Assembly (NCBI GenBank): GCA_028532855.1
Contig: JAQQAL010000011.1
Span: 62,001 to 126,000 of the forward strand
DNA from: Candidatus Thalassospirochaeta sargassi
Lineage (GTDB): Bacteria > Spirochaetota > Spirochaetia > UBA9216
Direction of reading: 5' to 3'
DNA length: 64,000 bases
The position numbers and the translations under genes are program-made. The notes under the pieces are model-generated. The model saw only the letters and a program-made list of their open reading frames with translations. It had not been told where the DNA came from and did not search any database. Positions 16,746 through 25,173 of the stretch are shown here, piece by piece. Each line of letters starts with the position of its first letter. Positions within the stretch are counted from its first letter, which is position 1.

Positions 16746-16786
16746 TTTATGTGTAAACTGTTACACAACTTTCGGAGACCCTGACT

Positions 16787-18124
16787 ATGAAATACAATAT
16801 TCTTATCGTAGATGATATAGAAAAGCTCTGCAAAATTATTGTGCAGGACCTGGAGCTGCTCGGCTACAGGGGCATGTACGCCACAAACAGCAGCACGGCC
16901 CTTGAGATATTTTCCAGCGAAAACATCCATGTTGTACTGCTTGACCTTAAACTGGGGAAAGAGGACGGCATTGAGGTTCTCGGAAAGATGAAAAAACTGA
17001 AACCAAACGTACCTGTATTTATGATCACCGGCCACGGCTCAATATCCAATGCCGTAACCGCAATAAAAAGCGGCGCATATGATTATATTCAGAAACCTGT
17101 TGATTTTGAGAGGCTGAAGATTTCTATCCAGAATGCGATTGACCATACATGCCTAAAAGATGAAAACCTCCAGCTAAAGAAGCTGCTTGAAGAAAAACGC
17201 GGCATACCTATTGTAACGATAGACCCTCAGATGCAGGCCCTGCTTGAAAGACTGAAGAAGTTTGCCGCCACCGACTATCCAATCTTTATTGAAGGTGAGA
17301 GCGGTTCAGGCAAAGAGCTCATAGCTGAATATATCCATCTTAACTCAGTACGAAAAGAGAATGAGTTATTCAAAATCAACTGCGCAGCCTTTTCCGAGAC
17401 TCTGCTCGATGATGAATTATTCGGACACTACAAGGGTGCATTCACCGGGGCGGATGCCGACTTTAAGGGTGTATTCGAACGGGCCAACAACAGCACCCTC
17501 TTTCTCGATGAGATCGGCGACATGACACCAACTATACAGGCCAAGATTCTTAGAACCCTTCAGAATAAAGAGGTAAGACGTCTCGGCGGCAAAAAAAACA
17601 TCCTTGTTGACGTTCGATTTATTGCGGCAACCAATAAGAATATTAAGGCGCTGACCGAGCAGGGCTCGTTTCGGGAAGACCTCTATTTCCGCCTAAACAC
17701 AGTCATGGTGTCTATTCCGCCGCTGAGGAAAAGACCAGGCGATATTAAATTATTATGCAGCCACTTTCTGAAAAAGTCCTCAATGCAGTCCGGCTCCGAT
17801 GAGAAAGAGGTGGCCGCCGAGGTTGAAGAGTTTTTTTCCCGATACCCCTGGCCCGGCAATATCAGAGAGCTGCAGAATGTTATAAATTACTGCAATACCG
17901 TAAACAACAGCGGAATGATTAATATGAGCGATCTGCCTAATTACCTGATAAACACCCCGCAGGAGCCCTTTATTTCAAAAGAACAGAGATTGACTGATGA
18001 GAGCAAAATAATTTTGGATGCGCTTGCAGCATGTAACTACAATAAATCCAGAGCAGCTGAATATCTGAAGATAAGCAGAAAAACTCTTTACAACAAAATG
18101 GAAAAATATGAAATCAATGTCTGA
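16787..18124 (+). CDS. Sigma-54-dependent response regulator (NtrC family)
   Basis: A 445-residue protein with three domains. The receiver (1 to about 120) has acidic pair D9-D10, phospho-acceptor D53 in VVLLDLKLG and a Lys in the QKPVDF switch. The AAA+ domain (about 140-375) has Walker A GESGSGKE, the sigma-54 contact loop GAFTGAD and the arginine-rich sensor RLNTVMVSIPPLRKRPGD. A Fis-type helix-turn-helix closes the protein (CNYNKSRAAEYLKISRKTLYNKM). It should hydrolyse ATP to open RpoN promoters. Divergent from the transporter operon, it overlaps the histidine kinase gene by 17 bases, so they form a cognate pair. An RBS-like CGGAGACC precedes the ATG. Confidence 0.93.
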   Translation: MKYNILIVDDIEKLCKIIVQDLELLGYRGMYATNSSTALEIFSSENIHVVLLDLKLGKEDGIEVLGKMKKLKPNVPVFMITGHGSISNAVTAIKSGAYDYIQKPVDFERLKISIQNAIDHTCLKDENLQLKKLLEEKRGIPIVTIDPQMQALLERLKKFAATDYPIFIEGESGSGKELIAEYIHLNSVRKENELFKINCAAFSETLLDDELFGHYKGAFTGADADFKGVFERANNSTLFLDEIGDMTPTIQAKILRTLQNKEVRRLGGKKNILVDVRFIAATNKNIKALTEQGSFREDLYFRLNTVMVSIPPLRKRPGDIKLLCSHFLKKSSMQSGSDEKEVAAEVEEFFSRYPWPGNIRELQNVINYCNTVNNSGMINMSDLPNYLINTPQEPFISKEQRLTDESKIILDALAACNYNKSRAAEYLKISRKTLYNKMEKYEINV

Positions 18125-19928
18125 GCAGCGCAAACCAGTAATCGAAATAAAAAATGCCTATCTTGACTACGGAATAATACCAGTCCTGAAGAACCTGAAT
18201 GCCTCAATATATGCAAATGAAATACATGCTCTGATAGGCGAGCATGGAGCCGGCAAATCATCACTTGCAAAGATGCTGTCGGGCTTTCAACCCCCGAAAA
18301 CCGGAAACATATATTATGACGGGGAACGAATAAAATGCTCCCCCGGCACTGCCAAACGCCTAGGCATTGAAATGGTCACCCAGGACAACCACCTTTTTCC
18401 TAATCTGACCGTTGCAAATAATATTGTGCTCGGCGAAAACGATAAATCGGCAGAGCATGCCGTAAGCAGGTTCTTTGATGAACTGGAGATAGATATCAGT
18501 CCGAAATCACTTATAAGTAATCTCAACCTCTCAGACCGCGTAATGGTTGATATCTGTAAACATTTCTACAACACACCGAAGGTTCTGATACTTGATGAGG
18601 CTCTGGAGAAATTATCAGCCAGCTACCTTGAAAAAGTAATTCAGGTGCTGCATAGAATGAAGGAGGACGGGTGCGCAATTCTATTTATTACGCACCGTGT
18701 AGATGATATCTATGAAATTGCAGACAAGGTCTCGATTATTAGAAACGGTAATATTATTGCTACACAGCCGGTTGAGGACATTGATAAGTTCAACCTTATT
18801 AAGATGGCATATACTCAGGTAATCAGAACCACCGATATAAATTATCTTAATGCTGATTTTTATAACCTGTTGAAATACAACGAGGCCGTACTTAAGAAAC
18901 TACCCTCTGCGATATTGATCTCAGACGAAATGCTGAATGTAAGGTTCATCAATGATATTGCAAAAAACTATTTTGAGATCGATGAAAGCGTCCATCCGAG
19001 AATTGAAATGAAACAGGTACTTGGAGAGGAAAACTCAAATGTCTTCAACCTGCTCCAAAGCTGTATAGCGGAAAGAAATGAGGAGATTTTCTACGATGTT
19101 CAGGTTCAGTATCTGAAGGGTCTGTCTTCTCAAAATATCAGCATCATTCCACTGTTTGACGGTAAACTTTTTATCGGCAGTATAATTACGATGGATGATG
19201 TGACAGAGTACGAAACCCTCAGAAGACAGTTATCGATCAAAGAGAACCTGTCATCTATCGGGCTGCTCTCTGCCGGAGTTGCTCACGAGATAAACAATCC
19301 CCTTGAGATAATCAATTATTATATGCAGAACCTCAAACTGACAAATCCTGATAATGAAAAAATAATGGAAATAGTTGTTGATGTTCAGGAGGAAATAAAA
19401 TCTATTTCAAACATCATTGACAACCTTCTTCTGTTCTCTGAGGATAAAAAACTAACCGCTGAAACCGTTGAGGTGAACAGCCTGATAAGCGGCATTGTGC
19501 ACCTTATAACAAAATCAACAGAAGAACGAAAAATCGATTTGGTATTTGATACTGAGAATGAAGACATCTATATCAAAACCGTCAGAACTGAATTGAAACA
19601 GGTTTTTCTAAACATCATAAAAAACTCGATTGATGCAATTAAAGAAAACGGTCGAATCTCGGTCAGCACTGCACTGAAACTCACTGATTCGGAAAGACCG
19701 GTTGCAGAGATAACCTTTTCAGATGACGGCCCTGGGGTAGACTCGGAAATTATTGACAACATCTTCATGCCGTTTTATACAACGAAGACGGGTTCATCCA
19801 ACAATATGGGCTTAGGTCTTTCAATCTCTTACAGGATTGTAGATAAGTACGGAGGTACAATGGACATGAACAATCTAACGTCAGGCGGCTGCCGAACGAC
19901 TCTCACGTTCCCAGCAGCAGTGGAGTAA
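18108..19928 (+). CDS. Soluble histidine kinase with N-terminal RbsA-like ABC ATPase domain
   Basis: A 606-residue fusion without transmembrane segments. Residues about 10-240 are an ABC ATPase most like the first domain of RbsA. It has Walker A GEHGAGKS (44-51), Q-loop Gln 92, a degenerate signature LNLSDRVMVDI (139-149, where RbsA has an LSxGxxQMVEI-type sequence), Walker B VLILDEA (159-165) and switch His 196 (ITHR). A PAS-like segment follows (about 255-370). The kinase core is HisKA with phospho-acceptor H393 (GVAHEINNPLE) and HATPase boxes NIIKNSIDAI, DDGPGVD and GLGLSI. Translationally coupled to the response regulator. I infer that the ABC domain docks on the permease and reports transporter state. 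ATP binding looks preserved; hydrolysis is uncertain. Confidence 0.88.
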   Translation: MKSMSEQRKPVIEIKNAYLDYGIIPVLKNLNASIYANEIHALIGEHGAGKSSLAKMLSGFQPPKTGNIYYDGERIKCSPGTAKRLGIEMVTQDNHLFPNLTVANNIVLGENDKSAEHAVSRFFDELEIDISPKSLISNLNLSDRVMVDICKHFYNTPKVLILDEALEKLSASYLEKVIQVLHRMKEDGCAILFITHRVDDIYEIADKVSIIRNGNIIATQPVEDIDKFNLIKMAYTQVIRTTDINYLNADFYNLLKYNEAVLKKLPSAILISDEMLNVRFINDIAKNYFEIDESVHPRIEMKQVLGEENSNVFNLLQSCIAERNEEIFYDVQVQYLKGLSSQNISIIPLFDGKLFIGSIITMDDVTEYETLRRQLSIKENLSSIGLLSAGVAHEINNPLEIINYYMQNLKLTNPDNEKIMEIVVDVQEEIKSISNIIDNLLLFSEDKKLTAETVEVNSLISGIVHLITKSTEERKIDLVFDTENEDIYIKTVRTELKQVFLNIIKNSIDAIKENGRISVSTALKLTDSERPVAEITFSDDGPGVDSEIIDNIFMPFYTTKTGSSNNMGLGLSISYRIVDKYGGTMDMNNLTSGGCRTTLTFPAAVE

Positions 19929-19961
19929 TTCACGGTCCTCCCCAACGATTAGTCTTGAATC

Positions 19962-20046
19962 AATCCCGTGCGTTTTTCTCATCCGGGACTTTGAGCAGCT
20001 CTAATATAGTAAATTTTCTACAATCAAATTCCTGGATATAATCAAA
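19962..20046 (+). repeat. Left-end remnant of the type A insertion sequence
   Basis: About 70-85 bases closely match 7217-7300, from the TCTCATCCGGGACTTTGA block to CTGGATATAATCAAA. The match ends exactly where the type A transposase start codon would follow, and unrelated sequence begins at 20047. It is a scar of an earlier insertion, later interrupted by the type B element. The rest of the 19929-20153 gap belongs to the two elements. Confidence 0.75.
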
Positions 20047-20087
20047 CCCGTACTATAGTTTTTTTAACTAATGTGGTAATTCTACCC

Positions 20088-21216
20088 GTGGTGTAGTTTA
20101 ATTCTATCGGGAACTCGAATGACCCAAATTTTCTACATTCCGATAATATAAATATGTTCAACTTTATCGTGAGTCTTCTCAAGTCCATGTTTTCTATCAT
20201 TTTCAAGAAACAGAAAGATGTAATATTTACCTTACTCTTACTCAAGAAAGAAAATGAGATTATGAAACGTCATCTTAATCTCGCCGGAAAGAAAACCAGC
20301 TCAAATATTTCTGACCGTTTCTGCTTATCACTTATTGCATCATTATCAAAACGAGCAATTAACCACCTAACAATAGTAAAACCTGAAACTCTTCTGGAGT
20401 GGCAGCGACGGTTCATTAAGAAAAGATGGTCTTTCAAACATAAAAAAAGAGGAAGAAAACCTGTTACAGCTGATCTCAAAAATCTAATTCTGGAAATGAA
20501 AACCGACAATCCATTATGGGGATGTAGAAGAATCTCTGACGAGCTGAAGAAACTGAACATCGACATCCATCATACTACCGTAAACAAGATTATCCAGACA
20601 TTTAGAAAGCAAGGGAAAATTCAATCAAATGGAAGCTGGAAGAAATTTCTTAAATCAAACTGGGATTCGCTGTATGGAATGGATTTTATGACAATTGATA
20701 CACTATTCGGTAAGAGATTCTACCTGTTAATTATTCTAGAACTAAAATCTCGAAGGATAATCCGATTTGATTTAACTGAAAATCCCTGTAGAGAATTTGT
20801 GAAGCAAAGGATTTAATTATTTTCCGAAGATTTTCATGAGAAAAAGACGTTAATCTTTGACAATGCTCCTCAATTCACATTTATTGATTACAGTAGCTAT
20901 GACATTGAGGGAGTAAATATCTGCTCTTACGCTCCAAACATGAATGCGTTTGTAGAAAGATTAAACAGCAGCATTAGACGTGAAGCTCTGGACCATTTTC
21001 TTTTATTTTCACAAAAACAGATTCGGAAAATTGTTAAATCGTATGTGGATTATTATAACCATCAACGCCCGCATCAAGGGATTAATAAGATTCCAGCGGC
21101 AAAAACAAATTCATCAACCGGAATCATCAAGAAGGAGCAAGTTTTAGGAGGTCTCCATCATCATTATTATCGAAGCAGTGCCTGAGATTCATTCAGATAG
21201 AATAAAACTACGGCAC
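20088..21216 (+). mobile_element. Insertion sequence related to type A (type B, inactive)
   Basis: About 1129 bp between imperfect inverted repeats at 20088-20110 and 21194-21216 (19 of 23 positions, core GTAGTTTNATTCTATC). It encloses a transposase gene homologous to that of the type A element but diverged. The right end lies only 24 bases from the tRNA-Leu 3' end. The transposase is interrupted by a stop codon, so the copy is probably dead unless complemented by the intact relative. Confidence 0.75.
20154..21185 (+). pseudogene. Broken integrase-core transposase (in-frame stop)
   Basis: 344 codons align end to end with the transposase at 7303. A TAA at 20814-20816 (after FVKQRI) interrupts the frame, which then continues without shift: LFSEDFHEKK, DNAPQF, then NAFVERLNSS and the C-terminal HHHYYRSSA. 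All three catalytic carboxylates are still encoded (D in GMDFMTID, D in IFDNAPQF, E in FVERLN). A single point mutation therefore inactivated it recently. Confidence 0.85.
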
Positions 21217-21238
21217 GCTCTTACCCCGTAAGGGTTTA

Positions 21239-21294
21239 TTTTGCCCAGAACTGGACTCGAACCAGCACGTCCGTGAAGACACTAGACCCTGAAC
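21239..21294 (-). repeat. att-like direct repeat (tRNA-proximal copy)
   Basis: This is the part of tRNA-Leu repeated at 8659-8714: 56 identical bases from just past the anticodon loop to the 3' end. It marks the probable recombination site of the island. Confidence 0.85.
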
Positions 21295-21326
21295 CTAGCG
21301 TGTCTACCAATTTCACCACCTGGGCA
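21241..21326 (-). tRNA. tRNA-Leu (CAG)
   Basis: An 86-base tRNA with a 7-bp acceptor stem (TGCCCAG pairing with CTGGGCA) and discriminator A. The D-arm reads GGTGAAATTGGTAGACACG. The anticodon stem-loop is CTAGG-TTCAGGG-TCTAG with anticodon CAG at 21289-21291. A long class II variable arm follows (TGTCTTCACGGACGT), then T-arm GCTGGTTCGAGTCCAGT. CCA is not encoded. No intrinsic terminator follows it at this site; a good one follows the truncated copy at 8661. Confidence 0.95.
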
Positions 21327-21336
21327 CTGTGGAGCT

Positions 21337-21365
21337 ATATTACCTAAGAGAAAGATGCTTGTCAA
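21337..21365 (-). promoter_or_regulatory. Strong sigma-70 promoter of tRNA-Leu
   Basis: On the minus strand TTGACA (21360-21365) and TAATAT (21337-21342) are separated by exactly 17 bases, ending about 10 bases before the tRNA 5' end. The gap up to 21480 also has a GC-rich palindromic run (CGGCCGGCCGG) and a small GACGG/CCGTC hairpin. I see no gene there. Confidence 0.85.
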
Positions 21366-21480
21366 TGGGAATCTCTCCCCTACGGTTCCCTCGGATGTTT
21401 TACAAAGCTGATACGAGCGGAAGGCCCGGCCGGCCGGTTTTCTATCAGAAAATAAGGACGGAGACGCCCGTCTTCTTTAT

Positions 21481-21693
21481 ATGTTAAAATGCAGTATGAG
21501 TAATGAGCCTTGCTTTTGGTACCCGGTATGCCCTATAAAACGATTCTACGATGCTGGTCTAATAGAAGAGTTCTGGGTACGCGAATACTGCTGGAGCGGC
21601 GGTAATGGCTGCGTGCGAAAGAGGATGGAGGCGGAGAGAAGATTTCATCCGGATAATATGATGCCTGACGGTTCGATTCGTGAAGATCTTTGA
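21481..21693 (+). CDS. Small conserved cysteine-rich protein
   Basis: 70 residues, or 65 from the second Met. It resembles a family of short proteins common in anaerobes, with a conserved pattern of CP-x-KRFY, then EYCW, CVRKRMEAE and the C-terminal HPDNMMPDGSI. Members are sometimes annotated, without basis I know of, as uracil-DNA glycosylase. Four cysteines could bind a metal. No Shine-Dalgarno sequence stands out, so the start is uncertain. It stands alone upstream of the chemoreceptor gene. Function unknown. Confidence 0.6.
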   Translation: MLKCSMSNEPCFWYPVCPIKRFYDAGLIEEFWVREYCWSGGNGCVRKRMEAERRFHPDNMMPDGSIREDL

Positions 21694-21784
21694 TTTTTTT
21701 TGTGATTTACTTTGATTCTCATTTTGGATCTCTTACAATATATTGTATTAGTTGAATTCTAAAATTTGATCAAAGGATACTCTA

Positions 21785-23881
21785 ATGAAGATCATATATA
21801 AACTGCTTTTTCCGGTAATTCTGCTGCTTATTATAGCGGTAGCTTCTGTCTCACTAATCGGTTATTCAAACATGAAAAAAACCATTGAAGCTTCCATGTA
21901 TTCAGCCACAGAAGGGACTCTCAACGATATACTGTTCGAGCAGGAGACTATTGACAATATAACAAATGCTTTGAAGAACTCTCTCAACATAAATTATCTG
22001 CGCATTGCCAGAAGTCTGGCAGAGACAATAAACTCCGATCCCAGATACCTTGAGCCAGAAGAGCTGACGATACTGGCCGAAAAGGTAGGTGTGGATGAGA
22101 TTCATGTGGCGAACGAAAATGGTATTCTTGTAACGGGTAATGTTCCGGGCTTTTTCGGCTTTGATTACAGCAGCGGCGATCAGGCACGGCCTTTTCTTCA
22201 GCTTCTGGAGGATCCTTCAAACGAGTTTGTTCAGGAGCCTACGATGAGAGATGCCGATAATGTTCTTTTTCAGTACATCGGGGTGTCTCTGGGTGAAGAA
22301 AAAGGCTTTCTGCAAATCGGTGTTCAGCCGCGCGAGCTTCAGAATCTGATTGAGACCTCAAACCTGCAGTCGAGTATTGACGGATTTCACTATGAACATG
22401 GGGCGTATACCTATGTTCTTGACCCGGATGAAAAAATATGTACTCATCACGTTAACCATGATCTCATAGGCTATGATATGTCGGCACTCGATTTTACTAT
22501 GAAAATTTTCGAGATGAAGAACGGTAAATTCACCTACGTCTGGGGTGATGAGGAGATATTTGCATATTTCAGTACAACACCTTCCGGAATAATCGTTGCG
22601 GCGGTTCCGACCTCTTCATACTATGAGACCCTGATTCCTGTCAGGAACGCACTTTTTATATCAAGCTTTGGTGCAGTGATTATACTCCTCAGTATTATGG
22701 TTTTTCTGATCAGACTGATATTCAGACCGCTTGGACGAATACAGGAATCACTGAGTGAGATAGCAGCCGGAAATGCGGATTTAACAAAAAGACTTGATGT
22801 CAGCAGCAGGGATGAGATAGGCTTGGTTGCTGCTAATTTTAACGGGTTTATGGAGAAGCAGCAGGAACTGATCAGCGGTATTCAGGCTGCGGTAAATCAG
22901 ACGGATATAATAAAAGACAGGATTCTTGAGGGTGTTAACGGCGCTGTTCATTCTATGAGTGATATTAATAATACGATAGCCAATGCCGAGGTTAAGCTTA
23001 ACCAGCTTAATGAGAAGGTTAACGACAATGCATCGGCAATGGTACAGGTGTCTTCAAATACTGATTCGTTCGACAATATGATTTCAACACAGGCTTCAAT
23101 GGTTGAAGAATCTACAGCCGCGATTACAGAAATGATTGCGTCGCTCAACAGCGTCGGAAGCATAACGAAATCCAAACAGCAGTCGACACTTATCTTGAAA
23201 GAAACCGCTGATAAGGGCAGAAAACAGATCGATGAAACTTCGAGCAGATTTGCCGAAGTGGCAGATAAGGTTTCAAGTATCCAGGAGATGGCTGACACAA
23301 TTAATGGTATTGCATCTCAGACGAACCTGCTTTCTATGAATGCCGCGATTGAGGCGGCGCATGCAGGTGACGCAGGTAAGGGTTTTGCGGTAGTAGCTGA
23401 AGAAATAAGGAAACTTGCGGAAACATCGGCGGCGTCCTCAGACGCAATATCTAAACTGATTGCGGAGATAACTGACGGAATAACAGGAACAGCCGATAAT
23501 ATTTCAATTACGCTGAAGACCTTTGACTCAATATCTAATGAGGTTGAATCTACCGTTAACGCATTCATGGAAATTGAAAGCTCGGTATCAGAGCTGACCA
23601 TCGGAGGGAAACAGATAATGACATCAACAGAAGAAATCAACAATGTCACAGCCGAGGTTAAAAATAGCTCAGCGGAGATCAATAACGGTATCGATTCGTC
23701 AAACAAAGCGCTTCATGTTATCAAAGATAATTCATTCGAGGTGAAGGCAGGCATCAAGCAGATTTCGGACAAATCCGAAAATGTAACTGAGACAATGAAC
23801 ACCCTTGCAGGAATTAGCGAAGAATTGAAGGATATTGCCGCCGACCTGGCCGCCAGGTTCAATCAGTTCAAAACAGAATAG
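21785..23881 (+). CDS. Methyl-accepting chemotaxis protein
   Basis: A 698-residue chemoreceptor. TM1 is near residues 5-27 and a periplasmic Cache-like ligand domain spans about 28-280. TM2 is near 283-308 ([21 protein letters not shown]). A HAMP linker follows ([24 protein letters not shown]), then a long coiled signalling domain. The hairpin tip is highly conserved ([20 protein letters not shown] and onward to KLAETSA). It would control CheA in flagellar chemotaxis; ligand unknown. AAAGGATA precedes the ATG. A hairpin terminator follows. Confidence 0.95.
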   Translation: MKIIYKLLFPVILLLIIAVASVSLIGYSNMKKTIEASMYSATEGTLNDILFEQETIDNITNALKNSLNINYLRIARSLAETINSDPRYLEPEELTILAEKVGVDEIHVANENGILVTGNVPGFFGFDYSSGDQARPFLQLLEDPSNEFVQEPTMRDADNVLFQYIGVSLGEEKGFLQIGVQPRELQNLIETSNLQSSIDGFHYEHGAYTYVLDPDEKICTHHVNHDLIGYDMSALDFTMKIFEMKNGKFTYVWGDEEIFAYFSTTPSGIIVAAVPTSSYYETLIPVRNALFISSFGAVIILLSIMVFLIRLIFRPLGRIQESLSEIAAGNADLTKRLDVSSRDEIGLVAANFNGFMEKQQELISGIQAAVNQTDIIKDRILEGVNGAVHSMSDINNTIANAEVKLNQLNEKVNDNASAMVQVSSNTDSFDNMISTQASMVEESTAAITEMIASLNSVGSITKSKQQSTLILKETADKGRKQIDETSSRFAEVADKVSSIQEMADTINGIASQTNLLSMNAAIEAAHAGDAGKGFAVVAEEIRKLAETSAASSDAISKLIAEITDGITGTADNISITLKTFDSISNEVESTVNAFMEIESSVSELTIGGKQIMTSTEEINNVTAEVKNSSAEINNGIDSSNKALHVIKDNSFEVKAGIKQISDKSENVTETMNTLAGISEELKDIAADLAARFNQFKTE

Positions 23882-23896
23882 TAGATTACTTAACAG

Positions 23897-23930
23897 AGTC
23901 GCGACTTTTCGCGGCTACTTTCCTTTTCCC
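23897..23930 (+). terminator. Terminator after the chemoreceptor gene
   Basis: Arms AGTCGCGA (23897-23904) and TCGCGGCT (23909-23916) with a four-base loop, then a pyrimidine-rich tail (ACTTTCCTTTTCC). Confidence 0.6.
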
Positions 23931-23953
23931 CCACTTTTCTGTATCTTATAGCC

Positions 23954-24790
23954 ATGAGCACAAGCGTTGTGAGGACCAGAGTCCTCTGCATAGGCGAGGT
24001 CGTCGGCAAAGCCGGGATCTTTTGTATTAAAAAACTTCTTCCCGAAATCAAGAAAGAAGAGAATATAGACTTCGTAATCGCAAACACTGAAGGCGTCACC
24101 GGCGGTTTCGGCATAGGTAAAAACCATTCGGTTTATATGCGTAAGCTAGGCATCGACTGCCAGACTCTGGGAGAGAAGGGGTTTTACAAAAAAGACATTG
24201 TGGAACACATCGTCAAGGCGCCGTACATTCTGCGTCCGGCAAACTATCCACCGGGAAACCCCGGCCGCGGCTGGCGAATATACGACTGCGGTGAAAAAAG
24301 GATAGGCGTATTCTCAATGCTCGGACAATCCGGCTTTCCCCGGACTCACCTGAGCAACCCCTTCACCTACGCCCCCGACCTTGCGGCAAAGCTTAACGCT
24401 GATGCCGACATACTCATAATGGATTTTCATGCAGCCACGACGGCTGAGAAATATACAATGTTTCATCTGATGGACGGTAAGGTCTCTGCTGTTGTCGGTT
24501 CGCACACCAAGGCCCAGTCGGCTGATGAACAGCTTATGCCGAAAGGAACAGCTGTTATCTGTGACACCGGTCGCACGGGAAGTCTTGAATCGGTAGGCGG
24601 ACTTGATCCGAAAATCGAAATAGAAAAATTCCTGACATCCATCCCTGAGCGCTCTCATGACGCATGGAAAAAACTGGAGCTTCAGGGGGTGATTATCGAG
24701 TTCGACGATACGGGAAAGACTCAATCTATCAGAAGAATCAGAAAGGAATGTACGGAGGTACCCGATGCTGGAGAAAGCAACCGTAGTTAA
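23954..24790 (+). CDS. YmdB-like metallophosphoesterase fold with altered metal ligands
   Basis: 278 residues aligning over their full length with the YmdB/DR1281 family (cyclic-nucleotide phosphodiesterases, TIGR00282 type). The framework is clear: IGEVVGKAG, FVIANTEGVTGG, LGEKGFY, MDFHAATTAEK, VGSHTKAQSADE and ICDTGRTGSLESVGG. Known members have GDVVG, NGEN, GNH and THTH at these places. Here Asp is replaced by Glu, the Asn-His of GNH by Glu-Lys, and the second His of THTH by Lys. Most di-metal ligands are therefore changed and catalysis is doubtful. The 3' end overlaps the next gene by 26 bases. Confidence 0.75.
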   Translation: MSTSVVRTRVLCIGEVVGKAGIFCIKKLLPEIKKEENIDFVIANTEGVTGGFGIGKNHSVYMRKLGIDCQTLGEKGFYKKDIVEHIVKAPYILRPANYPPGNPGRGWRIYDCGEKRIGVFSMLGQSGFPRTHLSNPFTYAPDLAAKLNADADILIMDFHAATTAEKYTMFHLMDGKVSAVVGSHTKAQSADEQLMPKGTAVICDTGRTGSLESVGGLDPKIEIEKFLTSIPERSHDAWKKLELQGVIIEFDDTGKTQSIRRIRKECTEVPDAGESNRS

Positions 24791-25172
24791 TGTTAAAAAT
24801 AAAATAATAACCCTTGCATGCGGAGACAGTGAGGGCTGCAGTTCATGTGCAGCTCACGGTTTCTGCGGGGGCGTATCAGATAAAACCTTCGAGGCCTGGA
24901 ACGCTAACAGCTTTGAACTGGAAAGAGGCGACAGTGTAGAGGTGCTGCTTCCTACCGGTAAAACAATTGGATCTGCCTTTATGGTTATGATTTTTCCACT
25001 GCTCCTGTTTTTTCTCGGATTCTATGCTGTCAAACTTATTGACGCATCATCAGGCGAGGGACTTCAGGTCCTGGGCGGACTTGCCGGTATTGCCGCAGGC
25101 TTTGGAATCAACTTCCTGCTTAACCGCAAACCGGCCAAAAAAAATATGCCCGAAATTATCCGGAAACTCTAA
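24765..25172 (+). CDS. RseC/MucC-family membrane protein
   Basis: 135 residues. The N-terminal soluble part has a Cys cluster (GCSSCAAHGFCG) followed by a beta-rich stretch (VEVLLPTGKTIGSAF), then two transmembrane helices (MVMIFPLLLFFLGFYAV and LGGLAGIAAGFGINFLL). This is the layout of RseC/MucC proteins, linked to SoxR reduction and to Rnf or envelope stress in proteobacteria. No such partner is nearby here. It overlaps the YmdB-like gene and runs convergently into cheB with a one-base gap. Confidence 0.75.
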   Translation: MLEKATVVNVKNKIITLACGDSEGCSSCAAHGFCGGVSDKTFEAWNANSFELERGDSVEVLLPTGKTIGSAFMVMIFPLLLFFLGFYAVKLIDASSGEGLQVLGGLAGIAAGFGINFLLNRKPAKKNMPEIIRKL

Positions 25173-25173
25173 G

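Larger units (their letters stand above)
16617..16767. promoter_or_regulatory. TGTGTAA operator array between transporter operon and its regulator
   Basis: Five copies of TGTGTAA or its complement occur at 16617-16623, 16718-16724, 16728-16734, 16750-16756 and 16761-16767. The last two form a palindrome, TGTGTAA-ACTG-TTACACA. Sites at 16718, 16728 and 16750 are spaced 10 and 22 bases apart, so on one face of the helix. They lie about 100-150 bases upstream of the sigma-54 start, where enhancer sites for NtrC-type activators usually lie. They also overlap the regulator gene's own promoter. These are likely binding sites of the response regulator at 16787. Confidence 0.7.
8661..21240. mobile_element. 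tRNA-Leu-associated genomic island (about 12.6 kb)
   Basis: The segment lies between two direct copies of the tRNA-Leu 3' part. The complete tRNA is at one end and its likely original terminator lies beyond the other. Cargo is a polyol/sugar operon with its sigma-54 control genes, plus an IS at the tRNA-proximal end. No integrase is present. It was either lost (the right end is disturbed by insertion sequences) or acts from elsewhere. The island call is inference from repeat geometry. Confidence 0.65.

Noticed and set aside
18108-18830. Separate transporter ATPase gene preceding an independent kinase gene
   Set aside because: The frame is continuous with no stop, no internal ribosome site and no start near the domain border, and the transporter already has its own two-domain ATPase.
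7211-21216. Composite transposon formed by the two related insertion sequences
   Set aside because: The two elements differ in sequence and in terminal repeats, and the tRNA direct repeats explain the segment better.
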